This document shows, in pieces, positions 18,058 through 28,211 of a stretch of 64,000 nucleotides of DNA. The notes beneath the pieces were generated by a model, which saw only the letters and a program-made list of their open reading frames with translations, had not been told where the DNA came from and ran no database searches. Position numbers and translations under genes: made by a program. How positions within the stretch are numbered: the first letter of the stretch is position 1; each line of letters starts with the position of its first letter. The DNA is from Cyclobacterium lianum (lineage in GTDB: Bacteria > Bacteroidota > Bacteroidia > Cytophagales > Cyclobacteriaceae), in contig NZ_FRCY01000010.1 in the NCBI RefSeq assembly GCF_900143075.1, positions 120,791 through 184,790 of the forward strand. The letters are read 5' to 3'.

Positions 18058-18522
18058 ATGGCAGGAGTAAATAAAGTAATATTAATTGGCAATTTGGGCG
18101 CAGACCCGGAGGTCAAACACCTGGAAGGAGATAAGGTAGTAGCTAATCTTAGATTGGCCACTACAGAAGCGTATAAAGACCGGAACGGTAACCGGGTAGA
18201 AAATACCGAATGGCATGATCTTGAACTATGGGACGGGCAGGCAAAAGTTGCTGAGCAATACCTGAGAAAGGGAAGTCAGATCTATGTGGAAGGAAAAATT
18301 AAGTCTGACTCCTGGCAGGATGATCAGGGAAATAACAGGAAAAAAATCAGGATCAGGGTCTTAAGTTTTACCATGCTGGGATCCCGAAATAGCGGTCAGG
18401 ACGAGGGAATGTCCGGTATGGGCAATTCGCAGAACAGTATGGGCCGCAGCAGCAATAACCCGGTCACCTCAGGTCCAGGTGTTGATAATGAGGAGGATGC
18501 ATCGGACGATTTACCATTTTGA
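18058..18522 (+). CDS. ssb: Single-stranded DNA-binding protein
   Basis: A 154-residue SSB with the OB fold in the first 110 residues (VNKVILIGNLGADPEV... TEWHDLELWDGQAKVAEQYLRKGSQIYVEGK), a Gly/Ser/Asn-rich flexible linker, and the acidic C-terminal tip ending SDDLPF that docks replication and repair partners. It lies 52 bases after mutY and about 56 bases before gldE. Confidence 0.94.
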   Translation: MAGVNKVILIGNLGADPEVKHLEGDKVVANLRLATTEAYKDRNGNRVENTEWHDLELWDGQAKVAEQYLRKGSQIYVEGKIKSDSWQDDQGNNRKKIRIRVLSFTMLGSRNSGQDEGMSGMGNSQNSMGRSSNNPVTSGPGVDNEEDASDDLPF

Positions 18523-18578
18523 AAAAGCAGGGTTTCGGCTAAAATGCTTAGCTTTGTAAAAAATAAGACAAGTAATTA

Positions 18579-19928
18579 ATGGACGACCCCTACCCGAGTT
18601 TGCTGTTGTTGGCCGACTTACTGGCTGTGTCACCAGTTTACCTGATATCCAATACGATTTTGTTTTTCGTATTGTTGGTTTTATCAGCCTTGGTTTCCGG
18701 ATCTGAAGTGGCATTTTTTTCTCTGGATCACGAAGATGTAGCTGCCATTCAGGAAGTTTCAGACGAACGATCCAGAAAAGTGATTGCGCTGATTGAAAAC
18801 CCACAAAAGCTGTTGAGTACCATATTAATCCTCAACAACCTGATCAATATCAGTATCGTGACCCTGACTACATTTTTTACCTGGTCCGTATTTGGCACAG
18901 ATACCTCAGGTATTGTCATCATCCTCTTTCAAACCATAGGCGTGACCTTTGCAATAGTTTTTATTGGCGAGATCATCCCAAAGGTGTATGCCAATTCTGC
19001 CAGGGTTGCATTTTCCAGGCTTACCGGAAGTTTCATTCATTTTTTTTCCATACTACTGAGCCCACTTTCCTATTTGCTGATGGCGATGAGCAATGTGATC
19101 GAAAAACGAATAGAAAGGAAAGGTTACTCGCTTTCTGTGGACGAATTGCACCAGGCCCTGGAGATCACCTCGGTGGATACCAGCAATAAGGAAAGAGATA
19201 TCCTTAAGGGGATAGTTAACTTCGGGACTTTGTCTGTCAAGCAGGTAATGAAATCCCGCATGGATCTGACGGCTGTGGACCTGGAAATGGATTTTCATGA
19301 GTTGATGGACAAAATCAATAAAAGCGGATATTCAAGAATTCCGGTATACGAGGACACCATAGACCATATCAAGGGAATACTGTATATCAAGGACCTTTTG
19401 GAGCATATCGAAAAGGACGAGCATTTCCGTTGGCAAAGCCTGATCCGAAAGGGATATTTTGTCCCCGAAAACAAAAAGTTGGCAGACCTGTTGAAGAATT
19501 TTAAAAACAAGCGGGTGCATATGGCTATTGTAGTAGATGAATACGGAGGTACTTCAGGACTGGTGACACTTGAAGATCTTATTGAGGAAATCATCGGAGA
19601 TATCAACGATGAGTTTGATGAGGTGGAAGAATACCTCTTTAAAAGACTGGATGAGAGGACGTATTTGTTTGAGGGCAAAATTTCTCTGAACGATTTCTGT
19701 AAGAAACTTGATTTGGACATACAACTGTTTGACGAGGTAAAGGGCGAAAGCGAATCCCTGGGAGGGTTATTGCTGGAATTGAATTCCAATTTGCCCAAGA
19801 ACGGGACAAAGATCAGGTTTGAAAACTTCGAATTTACCATAATGGCGGTGGATACCAGAAAAATCAAAAAGGTTAAAGTGGTGATCGACCAGCCTTTAGA
19901 CAAGAACATTCCAGATCAGGCAGACTGA
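18579..19928 (+). CDS. gldE: Gliding motility-associated protein GldE (CorC/HlyC-type CBS protein)
   Basis: A 449-residue inner-membrane protein: an N-terminal DUF21/CNNM transmembrane domain (about 25-190, with ALVSGSEVAFFSL), two CBS domains (about 205-340, with SRIPVYEDTIDHIKGILYIKDL and HMAIVVDEYGGTSGLVTLEDLIEEIIGDI), and a C-terminal CorC/HlyC transporter-associated domain. The order mutY-ssb-gldE is the known Bacteroidota setting of gldE, which supports GldE over a general CorC. In gliding species GldE is linked to the Gld/Spr type IX machinery. The usual partner gldD is not the next gene here. Confidence 0.85.
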   Translation: MDDPYPSLLLLADLLAVSPVYLISNTILFFVLLVLSALVSGSEVAFFSLDHEDVAAIQEVSDERSRKVIALIENPQKLLSTILILNNLINISIVTLTTFFTWSVFGTDTSGIVIILFQTIGVTFAIVFIGEIIPKVYANSARVAFSRLTGSFIHFFSILLSPLSYLLMAMSNVIEKRIERKGYSLSVDELHQALEITSVDTSNKERDILKGIVNFGTLSVKQVMKSRMDLTAVDLEMDFHELMDKINKSGYSRIPVYEDTIDHIKGILYIKDLLEHIEKDEHFRWQSLIRKGYFVPENKKLADLLKNFKNKRVHMAIVVDEYGGTSGLVTLEDLIEEIIGDINDEFDEVEEYLFKRLDERTYLFEGKISLNDFCKKLDLDIQLFDEVKGESESLGGLLLELNSNLPKNGTKIRFENFEFTIMAVDTRKIKKVKVVIDQPLDKNIPDQAD

Positions 19929-20293
19929 TACCGCACTGGTAATCGTACTATTGTAAGATAGAATTTAATTTTTGTCGGAGAGGTTTATTTTTCTGAATTT
20001 TTTTTTGTAGATTTAAAATTACGTAAATTCAACGTGAAGGGACAAAGTAGAGGGATGTCTTCCTTAAAAGTGGTTCAAATTTAAACCAAAAAATTCAATA
20101 ATTACACAGAAAAAGCTTACACAGCTTAAAATCTAAAGATAAACTCTTATTCCCGTAATCATAATTTTTTATTTAGTTATCAACTATTATTTCATTTTTG
20201 TATTACCTTTATTGTCTTGAATTTAAAAAATGAAAAATTTATTATGAATTTTTCAAACAGAATTCAGTACCAATTACAAATAAATAAAACAGA
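19929..20293. other. Intergenic region between gldE and gltB
   Basis: AT-rich, no convincing ORF. It contains an 18-bp near-palindrome (20071-20088), a direct repeat of AGCTTA spaced by three bases (20114-20128), and a long T-run near 20000. No full TTG-N(17-23)-TAnnTTTG promoter is seen, though TACCTTTA near 20201 is one mismatch from a -7 element. It must hold the gltBD promoter. Confidence 0.6.
20071..20088. promoter_or_regulatory. 18-bp near-palindrome upstream of gltBD
   Basis: TGGTTCAAATTTAAACCA pairs at 8 of 9 positions around its centre and lies about 206 bases before the gltB start codon. The symmetry suits a dimeric regulator. No regulator gene is adjacent, so its use as an operator is inference. 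Confidence 0.4.
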
Positions 20294-23200
20294 ATGAATC
20301 AAGGATTATATCGTTCACAATTTGAACATGATGCCTGCGGAATTGGCGCTGTGGTAAATGTGAAAGGCCAGAAAAGTCATGAGACGATAAGCGATGCCCT
20401 GCTGATGCTGAGCAATATGGAGCACAGGGGAGGAAGAGGAAGTGATCCCAAGACCGGTGATGGAGCGGGCGTATTGATCCAGCTTCCGCATAGCTTTTTG
20501 AAAGAAGTCACGTTAAGGCTGGGTTTTGAATTGCCTGAGGAAGGAAGTTATGGGGTAGGCATGGTATTTTTCCCCAGAAACAAACAACTATATAAAAAAA
20601 GTAAAGCGAGTTTAAATACAATTATCAAGGAGCTGGGATTCGAACTCCTCGGATACCGGGCAGTGCCGACAGATGAGACCATTCCGGGATCAGGAGCACT
20701 GGAAGTGATGCCCAATATCGAGCAGGTGTTTGTGCGTCACAACGATAAGCTCTCGGGCCTTGACCTGGAGCGAAAGCTGTATGTGTTGCGAAACTACGCC
20801 ACCAGGATCATCAATTCCACCATACCCGGTGTAAACGATGCTTTTTACTTTGCCAGTTTCAGCAGCCAGACGGTCATCTACAAAGGCCAGTTGCGAACCG
20901 ATCAGGTGCTGACATTTTACAAGGACCTGCAAAACAACAAACTGACCTCTGCCATTGCATTGGTCCATTCGCGGTTTTCAACCAATACTTTCCCCAACTG
21001 GCGCCTTGCCCAGCCTTTCAGGTTTCTGTCACACAATGGTGAAATCAATACCATCAGGGGCAACCTGAATAAAATGAGGTCAAAAGAGACACTGATGAAA
21101 AGTGATCTCTTTACCGATGAAGAACTGCAGATGCTGATGCCGATCACCAATGCAAAGCATTCGGATTCTGCTAACCTGGATGCCATGGTAGAGCTGCTGA
21201 CTTTGAGTGGCAGAAGCCTCCCGCATGTGATGATGATGTTGGTTCCGGAAGCTTGGCAGGACAACAAAACCATGGGGAAAAAGAAAAAAGCTTTCTACAA
21301 ATTTCACGCCTCTCTGGTAGAGCCATGGGACGGGCCTGCGGCATTGCTTTTTACCGATGGCAAGTCTCTGGGAGCCACTCTGGATCGGAACGGGCTTCGA
21401 CCGTTGAGGTATTTTGTGACTTCAGACGATCGGTTGATTCTCTCCTCTGAGGCGGGAGCCTTACCTATTCGGGATGCTACCATTGTAGAGAAAGGTCGTA
21501 TCAGCCCGGGCAGAATGTTGCTTGCCGATTTGGCAAAAGGAAAAGTTGCCTTTGATGAGGAGGTAAAAGAGGAGGTATGCAACCGCAAGCCCTATGACTC
21601 CTGGATCCGAAAAGAAAGGTTAAAACTGAGGCTCATACCGGCACCGGAGAAGTTGTCCATGCCTTATACCACTGCTGAGATCCGCAAAAGGCAAACCATA
21701 TTCGGGTACAGCCAGGAAGATCTCAAGGTATTGCTGGCACCAATGGCCGACACTGCCTATGAGCCCATAGGCTCTATGGGTGCGGATACGCCGCTGGCCG
21801 TTTTGTCCAAACAGAGCCAGCACATATCCAACTATTTCAAACAGCTTTTTGCTCAGGTAAGTAATCCGCCCATCGACCCCATCCGTGAGAGACTGGTGAT
21901 GTCCCTGTTTACCAGGATTGGCGAAAGCTACAACATTCTGGATGAAACCCCGACCCATACCCGGCAGATCCACATATCCCAACCGGTGCTCCTCAATGAG
22001 GATTTGGAAAAATTACGGAATCTGGAGAATAAGGGATATCGGTCGAAGACGCTGCATGCGCATTTTGTGGCCGACCACCAGCCTGGCAGGCTGCTGGAAG
22101 CGCTCAACCAATTGTGCCAGGAAGCTGAAAATGCCATCAAGGAGGGTAAAAATATCCTCATCATCTCGGATCGAAATTGCCAGTCCACGACTGCTCCGAT
22201 TCCATCACTGCTGGCAGTAGGAGCAGTGCATCACCATCTGGTCAATCAAAAAATTCGTACCAAAGCAGGTATAGTGGTTGAAGCGGGTGACATTCGTGAA
22301 ACCCATCATTTTGCCACCGTGATCGGCTATGGTGCCAGTGCCATTAACCCCTACCTGGCGCTGGAGTCACTGCTCTATCTCAATGAAAATGAGATGCTGA
22401 CCAAAAAGATCCCGCAGAAAAAATTATTTGAAAATTATAAGGAGGCGATAGGAAAAGGACTGCTGAAAGTGCTTTCCAAAATGGGTATCAGCACCCTGCA
22501 ATCCTATCAAAGCGCACAGATATTTGAGGCCATTGGTCTTGGTCCCGAAGTTATAGAAAGGTGCTTTAAGGGCACAGTAAGCCGCATCAGTGGGGTATCC
22601 TTTGATGAGTTGGCCGATGAGGTATTGGTCAGGCATCATGCTGCCTATGAGACAGAGAGTCCCCTCTTGGAAGCAGGCGGTATCTATCAGTGGAAAAGAA
22701 GAGGTGAAAAACACCTGTTTAATCCGGAAACCATACACCTGCTGCAGAAATCTACCCGTTTGGGAGATTTTGAGCTGTACAAGAAGTTTGCCCAAAAGAT
22801 CAACGATCAGACCAAGGATGCCTTGACCCTGAGAGGTCTGCTGGAATTTAAGAAAAGGATTTCTATCCCACTGGAAGAGGTAGAGCCAGCGGAAGAGATC
22901 ATGAAGCGATTTGCCACTGGTGCCATGTCCTTTGGCTCCATTTCTCACGAAGCCCATTCCACTCTGGCCATTGCCATGAACCGCATAGGCGCCAAGAGCA
23001 ACAGTGGGGAAGGCGGAGAAGATGAAATCAGGTTTGAAAAGAAACCCAATGGAGACTGGGAGAGATCGGCTATCAAACAGGTAGCTTCGGGCAGATTTGG
23101 CGTGACAAGTAACTACCTCACCAATGCTGCCGAATTGCAGATCAAAATGGCTCAGGGTGCCAAGCCCGGTGAAGGAGGGCAGCTACCAGGCCATAAAGTA

Positions 23201-24787
23201 GATGAATGGATCGGAAGAGTAAGGCACTCCACCCCCGGAGTGGGTTTGATATCTCCTCCTCCTCATCACGATATCTATTCCATAGAAGATCTCGCACAAC
23301 TTATTTACGATCTTAAAAATGCGAATAGAAAAGCAAGAATCAATGTAAAGCTGGTTTCCCAGGCAGGAGTTGGTACAGTAGCCGCAGGTGTTGCAAAAGC
23401 CCAATCAGACGTGATCCTTATTTCTGGTGCAGATGGCGGTACCGGAGCATCACCCCTGAGTTCTATCCGGCATGCAGGCCTTCCATGGGAGCTGGGCCTT
23501 TCTGAAGCCCATCAAACCCTGGTGAAGAATAACCTGAGAAGCAGGGTGACCTTGCAAACTGACGGACAATTGAGAACCGGAAGAGACCTGGCTATCGCTG
23601 CACTATTGGGTGCAGAAGAATGGGGCATCTCCACAGGAGCCCTGGTAGTAGAGGGCTGCATCATGATGAGAAAGTGTCACCTCAATACCTGTCCGGTTGG
23701 GATTGCTACGCAGAACCCTGAACTCCGCAAATTATTTACGGGAGATCCGGACCATGTAGTCAACTATTTCCGGTTTTTGGCAGAAGACCTGAGGGAAATC
23801 ATGGCTTCTCTTGGTTTCCGTACCGTGAATGAAATGGTAGGACAGAGCGATGTACTTAAAGCTGCAAATGGCCAGATGAACCATTGGAAATGGGACAAGC
23901 TTGATCTGAGTCCTATTTTCCATAAAGTGGAAGTCCCCGACCATGTAGGTATCTACAAACAAATCGATCAGGACTTCAGGTTGAAGAAAGTGTTGGACAG
24001 AAAGCTGATACAGGCTGCTACTCCCGCACTGGAGCAGGCCAATCCTGTGAGGGGAAGTTTTGAAATCAAAAATGTAGACAGAACTGTGGGTGCCATGCTC
24101 TCCAATGAAGTTTCGAAATTCTTTGGAAGCCCGGGACTGCCGGACAATACCATCCACTTCAAATTTAAAGGATCTGCCGGGCAGACCTTCGGCGGTTTTC
24201 TAGCCAAAGGGATCACATTTGAATTGGAAGGCGAGGCAAACGATTACTTTGGTAAAGGATTGTCGGGAGGAAGGCTTGTTATTTTCCCGAACAGGAACGC
24301 CAATTTCGTAGCAGAGGACAATATTATCATAGGAAATGTGGCTTTTTATGGTGCTACTTCCGGGAAGGCCTTTATTAAAGGGAAAGCCGGTGAGCGCTTT
24401 TGCGTACGGAACTCAGGCGTTGAGGCGGTAGTTGAGGGTATAGGAGATCATGGATGTGAATACATGACGGGTGGTCTGGCGGTCATCCTCGGCGAGATCG
24501 GCAGAAACTTCGCAGCAGGTATGAGTGGTGGAATAGCCTATATTTTCAAGGAAAATCTGGGAAATATCAACAAAGAAATGGTAGATATTGATCCACTGAA
24601 CGAGGATGATTTCGCTACCATTAAAGGCTCGCTGCAAGACCACGTAAACTTTACTTCTAGTAATATTGGAAACAGAATTTTGGAAGATTGGGAAGACAGC
24701 AAGGAAAGATTTGTGAAGGTCATTCCAAGAGATTACAAAGAGGTATTGAGAAAGAGAGCATTGGAAAATTCAAAAACATTAGTATAA
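20294..24787 (+). CDS. gltB: Glutamate synthase large subunit
   Basis: Makes glutamate from glutamine and 2-oxoglutarate. The 1497-residue chain begins with a class II glutamine amidotransferase domain whose catalytic Cys15 (HDACGIGAV) becomes N-terminal after removal of a short propeptide. A central domain follows, then the FMN-binding synthase domain (about 850-1230) with AGVGTVAAGVAKA and GADGGTGASPL, the 3Fe-4S cluster cysteines in GCIMMRKCHLNTCPVG, and a C-terminal GXGXG beta-helix domain (GGLAVILGEIGRNFAAGMSGG). Complete and of normal length. One base separates it from gltD, so the two are translated from one message. Confidence 0.96.
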   Translation: MNQGLYRSQFEHDACGIGAVVNVKGQKSHETISDALLMLSNMEHRGGRGSDPKTGDGAGVLIQLPHSFLKEVTLRLGFELPEEGSYGVGMVFFPRNKQLYKKSKASLNTIIKELGFELLGYRAVPTDETIPGSGALEVMPNIEQVFVRHNDKLSGLDLERKLYVLRNYATRIINSTIPGVNDAFYFASFSSQTVIYKGQLRTDQVLTFYKDLQNNKLTSAIALVHSRFSTNTFPNWRLAQPFRFLSHNGEINTIRGNLNKMRSKETLMKSDLFTDEELQMLMPITNAKHSDSANLDAMVELLTLSGRSLPHVMMMLVPEAWQDNKTMGKKKKAFYKFHASLVEPWDGPAALLFTDGKSLGATLDRNGLRPLRYFVTSDDRLILSSEAGALPIRDATIVEKGRISPGRMLLADLAKGKVAFDEEVKEEVCNRKPYDSWIRKERLKLRLIPAPEKLSMPYTTAEIRKRQTIFGYSQEDLKVLLAPMADTAYEPIGSMGADTPLAVLSKQSQHISNYFKQLFAQVSNPPIDPIRERLVMSLFTRIGESYNILDETPTHTRQIHISQPVLLNEDLEKLRNLENKGYRSKTLHAHFVADHQPGRLLEALNQLCQEAENAIKEGKNILIISDRNCQSTTAPIPSLLAVGAVHHHLVNQKIRTKAGIVVEAGDIRETHHFATVIGYGASAINPYLALESLLYLNENEMLTKKIPQKKLFENYKEAIGKGLLKVLSKMGISTLQSYQSAQIFEAIGLGPEVIERCFKGTVSRISGVSFDELADEVLVRHHAAYETESPLLEAGGIYQWKRRGEKHLFNPETIHLLQKSTRLGDFELYKKFAQKINDQTKDALTLRGLLEFKKRISIPLEEVEPAEEIMKRFATGAMSFGSISHEAHSTLAIAMNRIGAKSNSGEGGEDEIRFEKKPNGDWERSAIKQVASGRFGVTSNYLTNAAELQIKMAQGAKPGEGGQLPGHKVDEWIGRVRHSTPGVGLISPPPHHDIYSIEDLAQLIYDLKNANRKARINVKLVSQAGVGTVAAGVAKAQSDVILISGADGGTGASPLSSIRHAGLPWELGLSEAHQTLVKNNLRSRVTLQTDGQLRTGRDLAIAALLGAEEWGISTGALVVEGCIMMRKCHLNTCPVGIATQNPELRKLFTGDPDHVVNYFRFLAEDLREIMASLGFRTVNEMVGQSDVLKAANGQMNHWKWDKLDLSPIFHKVEVPDHVGIYKQIDQDFRLKKVLDRKLIQAATPALEQANPVRGSFEIKNVDRTVGAMLSNEVSKFFGSPGLPDNTIHFKFKGSAGQTFGGFLAKGITFELEGEANDYFGKGLSGGRLVIFPNRNANFVAEDNIIIGNVAFYGATSGKAFIKGKAGERFCVRNSGVEAVVEGIGDHGCEYMTGGLAVILGEIGRNFAAGMSGGIAYIFKENLGNINKEMVDIDPLNEDDFATIKGSLQDHVNFTSSNIGNRILEDWEDSKERFVKVIPRDYKEVLRKRALENSKTLV

Positions 24788-24788
24788 T

Positions 24789-26264
24789 ATGGCGGATAAG
24801 GAAGGTTTCTTAAAATATAAAAGACAGCTGGAAAGCTCACGATCCCCGAAAGAGAGGAAGAAGGATTACAAGGAGATATACAAACCACTAGATCCTAAGG
24901 TGTTAAATCAACAGGCGGCACGTTGTATGGATTGCGGTATCCCTTTTTGCCACAATGGATGTCCCCTGGGCAATGTGATACCGGATTTTAACGATGCAGT
25001 TTACCACAAAGAATGGGAACTGGCCTATCAGATCCTGAGGGGAACCAATAATTTCCCGGAGTTTACCGGCCGCATTTGTCCCGCTCCCTGCGAGGCCAGC
25101 TGTGTACTAGGGATCAACAAAGACCCTGTAGCCATAGAGCTGATCGAAAAGAGCATCGCAGAAAAAGCCTTTGAACTGGATCTGGTTAAACCAAAGGTCC
25201 CTGCACACAGGACAGGAAAGAAGGTAGCGGTGATCGGTTCCGGGCCTGCAGGCCTTGCAGCAGCCGATCAGTTGAATCAGGCAGGCCACGAGGTGACTGT
25301 CTTTGAAAAAGACAAGGAAGTTGGCGGTTTGCTGAGGTACGGTATTCCTGATTTTAAGTTAGAAAAATGGGTGATTGACCGTAGGGTAGACGTGATGAAT
25401 GAAGAAGGGGTAATCTTCAGCAAGGACACTGAAGTAGGATTCAACATCAAGGCCGAGAATATCCTGCAAAATTACGATGCCGTAGTGCTTTCTACAGGAG
25501 CCCAGCACCCCAGAGATCTGAAAATCAACAATAGGGATGCAACCGGTGTACACTTTGCCATGGAGTTTCTGGGCCGCCAGAACCAGGTAATTGCCGGTGA
25601 ATTGGAGGAAAATCCGATCAGCGCCAAAGGCAAGCATGTCATCGTGATCGGCGGAGGTGATACGGGAAGTGATTGTATCGGTACCTCCAACAGGCATGGA
25701 GCTGCTTCTGTGACCCAACTGGAACTGTTGCCCAAACCGCCGCAGGCCAGAACGACACTTAATCCCTGGCCGGAATGGCCCATGACACTGAGGACATCCA
25801 GTTCTCATGAGGAAGGAGCTGATAGGGTATGGTCGGTGCTCACCAAGGAGTTTACCAAAGATAAAGATGGAAAGGTCACTGGCCTCACAGTAGTAGAGAT
25901 AGAGTGGAAGGAAGAAAATGGCAGGATGCAGTTCTTCGAAGTAGAAGGAACCGAGAAAACACTGCCTTGTGACCTGGCCCTTCTGGCCATAGGCTACCTG
26001 GGGCCAAAGGCAGGCCTGTTGGAAGCATTTAACGTAGACCTGCTGGAAAATGGACTTCCGAAATCGAAAAATTATCAAAGTTCTGTTTCCAAGGTTTTCC
26101 TGGCAGGAGATATGCGCCGGGGCCAATCTTTGGTGGTTTGGGCCATTGCAGAAGGAAGGGAATGTGCTGTAGAAGTCGATAAATTCCTAAGTGGGGGTAA
26201 ATCCTCCCTCGCCAGAAGGGATCAATCTTTCTATTCCTATGAGGAAAGTGAAGCTAGTATTTAA
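24789..26264 (+). CDS. gltD: Glutamate synthase small subunit
   Basis: The NAD(P)H-oxidising flavoprotein half of glutamate synthase, 491 residues. The N-terminal ferredoxin-like part has two cysteine groups (Cys46, 49, 54, 58 in [14 protein letters not shown]; Cys97, 101, 105 in CPAPCEASC) for 4Fe-4S clusters. An FAD-binding motif [12 protein letters not shown] comes near residue 150, and an NAD(P)H-binding motif [11 protein letters not shown] near 290. It feeds electrons to GltB. Followed by a strong rho-independent terminator. Confidence 0.96.
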   Translation: MADKEGFLKYKRQLESSRSPKERKKDYKEIYKPLDPKVLNQQAARCMDCGIPFCHNGCPLGNVIPDFNDAVYHKEWELAYQILRGTNNFPEFTGRICPAPCEASCVLGINKDPVAIELIEKSIAEKAFELDLVKPKVPAHRTGKKVAVIGSGPAGLAAADQLNQAGHEVTVFEKDKEVGGLLRYGIPDFKLEKWVIDRRVDVMNEEGVIFSKDTEVGFNIKAENILQNYDAVVLSTGAQHPRDLKINNRDATGVHFAMEFLGRQNQVIAGELEENPISAKGKHVIVIGGGDTGSDCIGTSNRHGAASVTQLELLPKPPQARTTLNPWPEWPMTLRTSSSHEEGADRVWSVLTKEFTKDKDGKVTGLTVVEIEWKEENGRMQFFEVEGTEKTLPCDLALLAIGYLGPKAGLLEAFNVDLLENGLPKSKNYQSSVSKVFLAGDMRRGQSLVVWAIAEGRECAVEVDKFLSGGKSSLARRDQSFYSYEESEASI

Positions 26265-26299
26265 GCAATACTCAGCAAAGCATTGAGTTACAAGTACAG

Positions 26300-26341
26300 G
26301 GTATCTTCAAAAATTGTTTGTTTGGAGATACCTTTTTTTTT
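26300..26341 (+). terminator. Rho-independent terminator after gltBD
   Basis: GGTATCTTC (26300-26308) pairs with GGAGATACC (26324-26332) as a 9-bp stem with one G-T wobble and is followed by nine T residues. It lies 36 bases past the gltD stop. Confidence 0.88.
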
Positions 26342-26749
26342 ATTGATAACACAGCAATCCGATAAGCCCGACCTAATTTGTACTTCCTCAAAAAACGCAT
26401 GACCTGCCTGCCGAAATAAGCTTTAAATGGGGTTTTCGAGGGAAATTCACTGGTATCCCCCGCTGCTGCCAACGGGTTCAGGGTGCATGTTTGGTAAAGG
26501 TGCTGCGTCACTTTATTTAGCGCCTCCTCCACAGCGTAACATATTCTTTCAGACAGAGATTCTCATACCCCCTTTAGCCCCTGCTCCTGCAATTCACCGA
26601 AAAGCGGCCATCCTGATTTGGTAATAAGCAAAAAGCTTTTTTCAGGTCCGAGGCACCTGGTCAGTAGGTTGGTGAAACAATTTTTTCAGATATTTCCTTA
26701 TTCGTCATTAATACTTCCTCATGCGTCACTGTTTTTTGCTGAATTTCAT

Positions 26750-26757
26750 TAGTTTTG
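26750..26757 (+). promoter_or_regulatory. Likely -7 promoter element for the PepSY gene
   Basis: TAGTTTTG is an exact match to TAnnTTTG. No TTG is found at the standard distance upstream, which would suit an activator- or repressor-dependent promoter. The Fur-like palindrome starts 21 bases further downstream, about where early transcription would begin. Confidence 0.45.
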
Positions 26758-26778
26758 CTCCCGTAAAATTAAGTTTCA

Positions 26779-26793
26779 TTAGATTTAATCTAA
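26779..26793. promoter_or_regulatory. Perfect 7-1-7 palindrome, Fur-box-like
   Basis: TTAGATT-T-AATCTAA is a perfect inverted repeat with a one-base centre, the geometry of Fur-family operators. It lies 170 bases before the PepSY gene start. A related copy (5 of 7 paired) lies before the TonB receptor at 29580-29594. Iron-responsive control is inferred from shape and from the genes that follow. Confidence 0.6.
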
Positions 26794-26963
26794 ATAATAT
26801 ACAGACGGATATCAATTGAAATGCGGGTGACTTGTCTATTCCGGGGAAGAGATAAATTGAAGAATTTCCCGGTCACCAACTCATCGATTGCGTCCTGGCA
26901 ACTGATATTCGGAGCTTGTAGGTCCGCTATGTGCCATTGAATTCAATATTTAATACTTTAACC

Positions 26964-28211
26964 ATGAGAAAAGCTAAGAATAGGGGAACCTGGGCAAAAA
27001 CCAGAAAATTTCTTAACGATATCCACCTTTGGGCTGGTCTGATCAGCGGACTGGTACTACTTGTCGTATGCCTGACCGGAACTATTTACGTATATAACAC
27101 CGAAATAAGGGAGTTAGCTGCCTCTCATTTGTATCGTGTAGAAGTGCCTGATGGAAAGAGCCGGTTGACTGTGGAAACACTTTTTAAAGAGGGAGCGGAA
27201 TTTGTTGAGGGGAAAATAACCGGTGTGAAAATACCTTTTGAAGCAGACCGCAGTTTTCAGGTAAACGCCCGAAAAGAAGGTGACCGAAGCCGGTTTGGGA
27301 CGACCTATTTTTTTAATCCCTACACAGGAGCCTATTTAGGCAACAGCAAGGAGCCCAATTCGGCCGCGGAATTTATGGGCTACCTCTTTAGTCTGCATCG
27401 CTGGCTGCTACTCGATAAAATTGAGGAGCCATTGATTGGTAACCTTGAGAATCGGACGCTGGGAAGCTATATTACGGGGACGGCGACGATATTGTTTACC
27501 ATTGGAGTGTTGACAGGGCTGGTCATTTGGATACCGAAAAAAGCCCGTTACTGGCGGCAGGGCCTGAAGATAAAATTCACCAGCAATTGGAAACGGATCA
27601 ACCATGACCTGCACAATACGCTGGCATTCTATTCCGCCATTGTCCTTTTTATTATGGGAGTTACCGGTCCTTTCTGGTCCTTTCCATGGTACCGCGAGGG
27701 TTTGCAGAGAAGCCTGGGAACCTATCAGGAGCGATCGGAAGGCGGTCCCGGAAGAGGCGGGGCAAAAAGTGAAATCCAGGAAGCCTCAGGAGAAGTGGAG
27801 CTGTTTCCCATTGCTCAATATTTGAAAATAGTCGACCGTGAGTTGGCCTACGATGGTGAGTATTCGATAAATTTACCTCAGAACGGTGGCCGCGAAATCT
27901 CGGTTTCAAAAAAGAAGGCCGGCTTCTTTGCACCAGCGGCTTCTGACCGGATAGTACTCGATGCAGTCACCGGCGAGGTAAAAGAACTGGCAATTTTTAG
28001 GGATCAGCCTTTCAATCAGCGGGTGGCGCGATCCATTAAAGCCCTGCACATTGGTGATGTATATGGTTCGTTTAGCAAGCTACTTTATTTCATTTCCTGT
28101 CTTATCGCCACCAGCCTGCCTATTACCGGTACTCTTATTTGGATTAACAAAATGAAAAAACCAAAACAAAGAAAGAAGAAGGAAAAAAAGATGGCTGCTG
28201 CGGCCATTTAA
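26964..28211 (+). CDS. PepSY-domain inner-membrane protein (ferric-siderophore reductase-like)
   Basis: A 415-residue PepSY_TM family protein with four membrane segments: about 22-45, one ending VLTGLVIWIP, one in LAFYSAIVLFIMGVTG, and one near the C-terminus (YFISCLIATSLPITGTLIWI), with a large periplasmic part between. His residues sit at the membrane edges (DIHLWAG, SLHRWLL, NHDLHN, ALHIGDVYG), as expected for b-heme ligands in this family. Family members such as FoxB and PiuB, and XusC of Bacteroides, help release or reduce siderophore iron. The frame is open from a GTG at 26931, but ATG 26964 fits better. The TonB receptor and lipoprotein lie downstream past a convergent AraC gene. Confidence 0.82.
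   Translation: MRKAKNRGTWAKTRKFLNDIHLWAGLISGLVLLVVCLTGTIYVYNTEIRELAASHLYRVEVPDGKSRLTVETLFKEGAEFVEGKITGVKIPFEADRSFQVNARKEGDRSRFGTTYFFNPYTGAYLGNSKEPNSAAEFMGYLFSLHRWLLLDKIEEPLIGNLENRTLGSYITGTATILFTIGVLTGLVIWIPKKARYWRQGLKIKFTSNWKRINHDLHNTLAFYSAIVLFIMGVTGPFWSFPWYREGLQRSLGTYQERSEGGPGRGGAKSEIQEASGEVELFPIAQYLKIVDRELAYDGEYSINLPQNGGREISVSKKKAGFFAPAASDRIVLDAVTGEVKELAIFRDQPFNQRVARSIKALHIGDVYGSFSKLLYFISCLIATSLPITGTLIWINKMKKPKQRKKKEKKMAAAAI

Larger units (their letters stand above)
26265..26963. other. Long intergenic region before the iron locus
   Basis: Nearly 700 bases with no gene I can support. It holds the gltBD terminator, a minus-strand open frame (26272-26532) that overlaps the terminator and matches nothing I recognise, and at the right end the promoter and palindrome for the PepSY gene. 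It may contain a decayed gene remnant, but I cannot name one. Confidence 0.5.

Noticed and set aside
26272..26532. Minus-strand open frame of 86 codons after gltD
   Set aside because: It overlaps the clear gltBD terminator, has no start signal or family match, and its composition is unlike the neighbouring genes.
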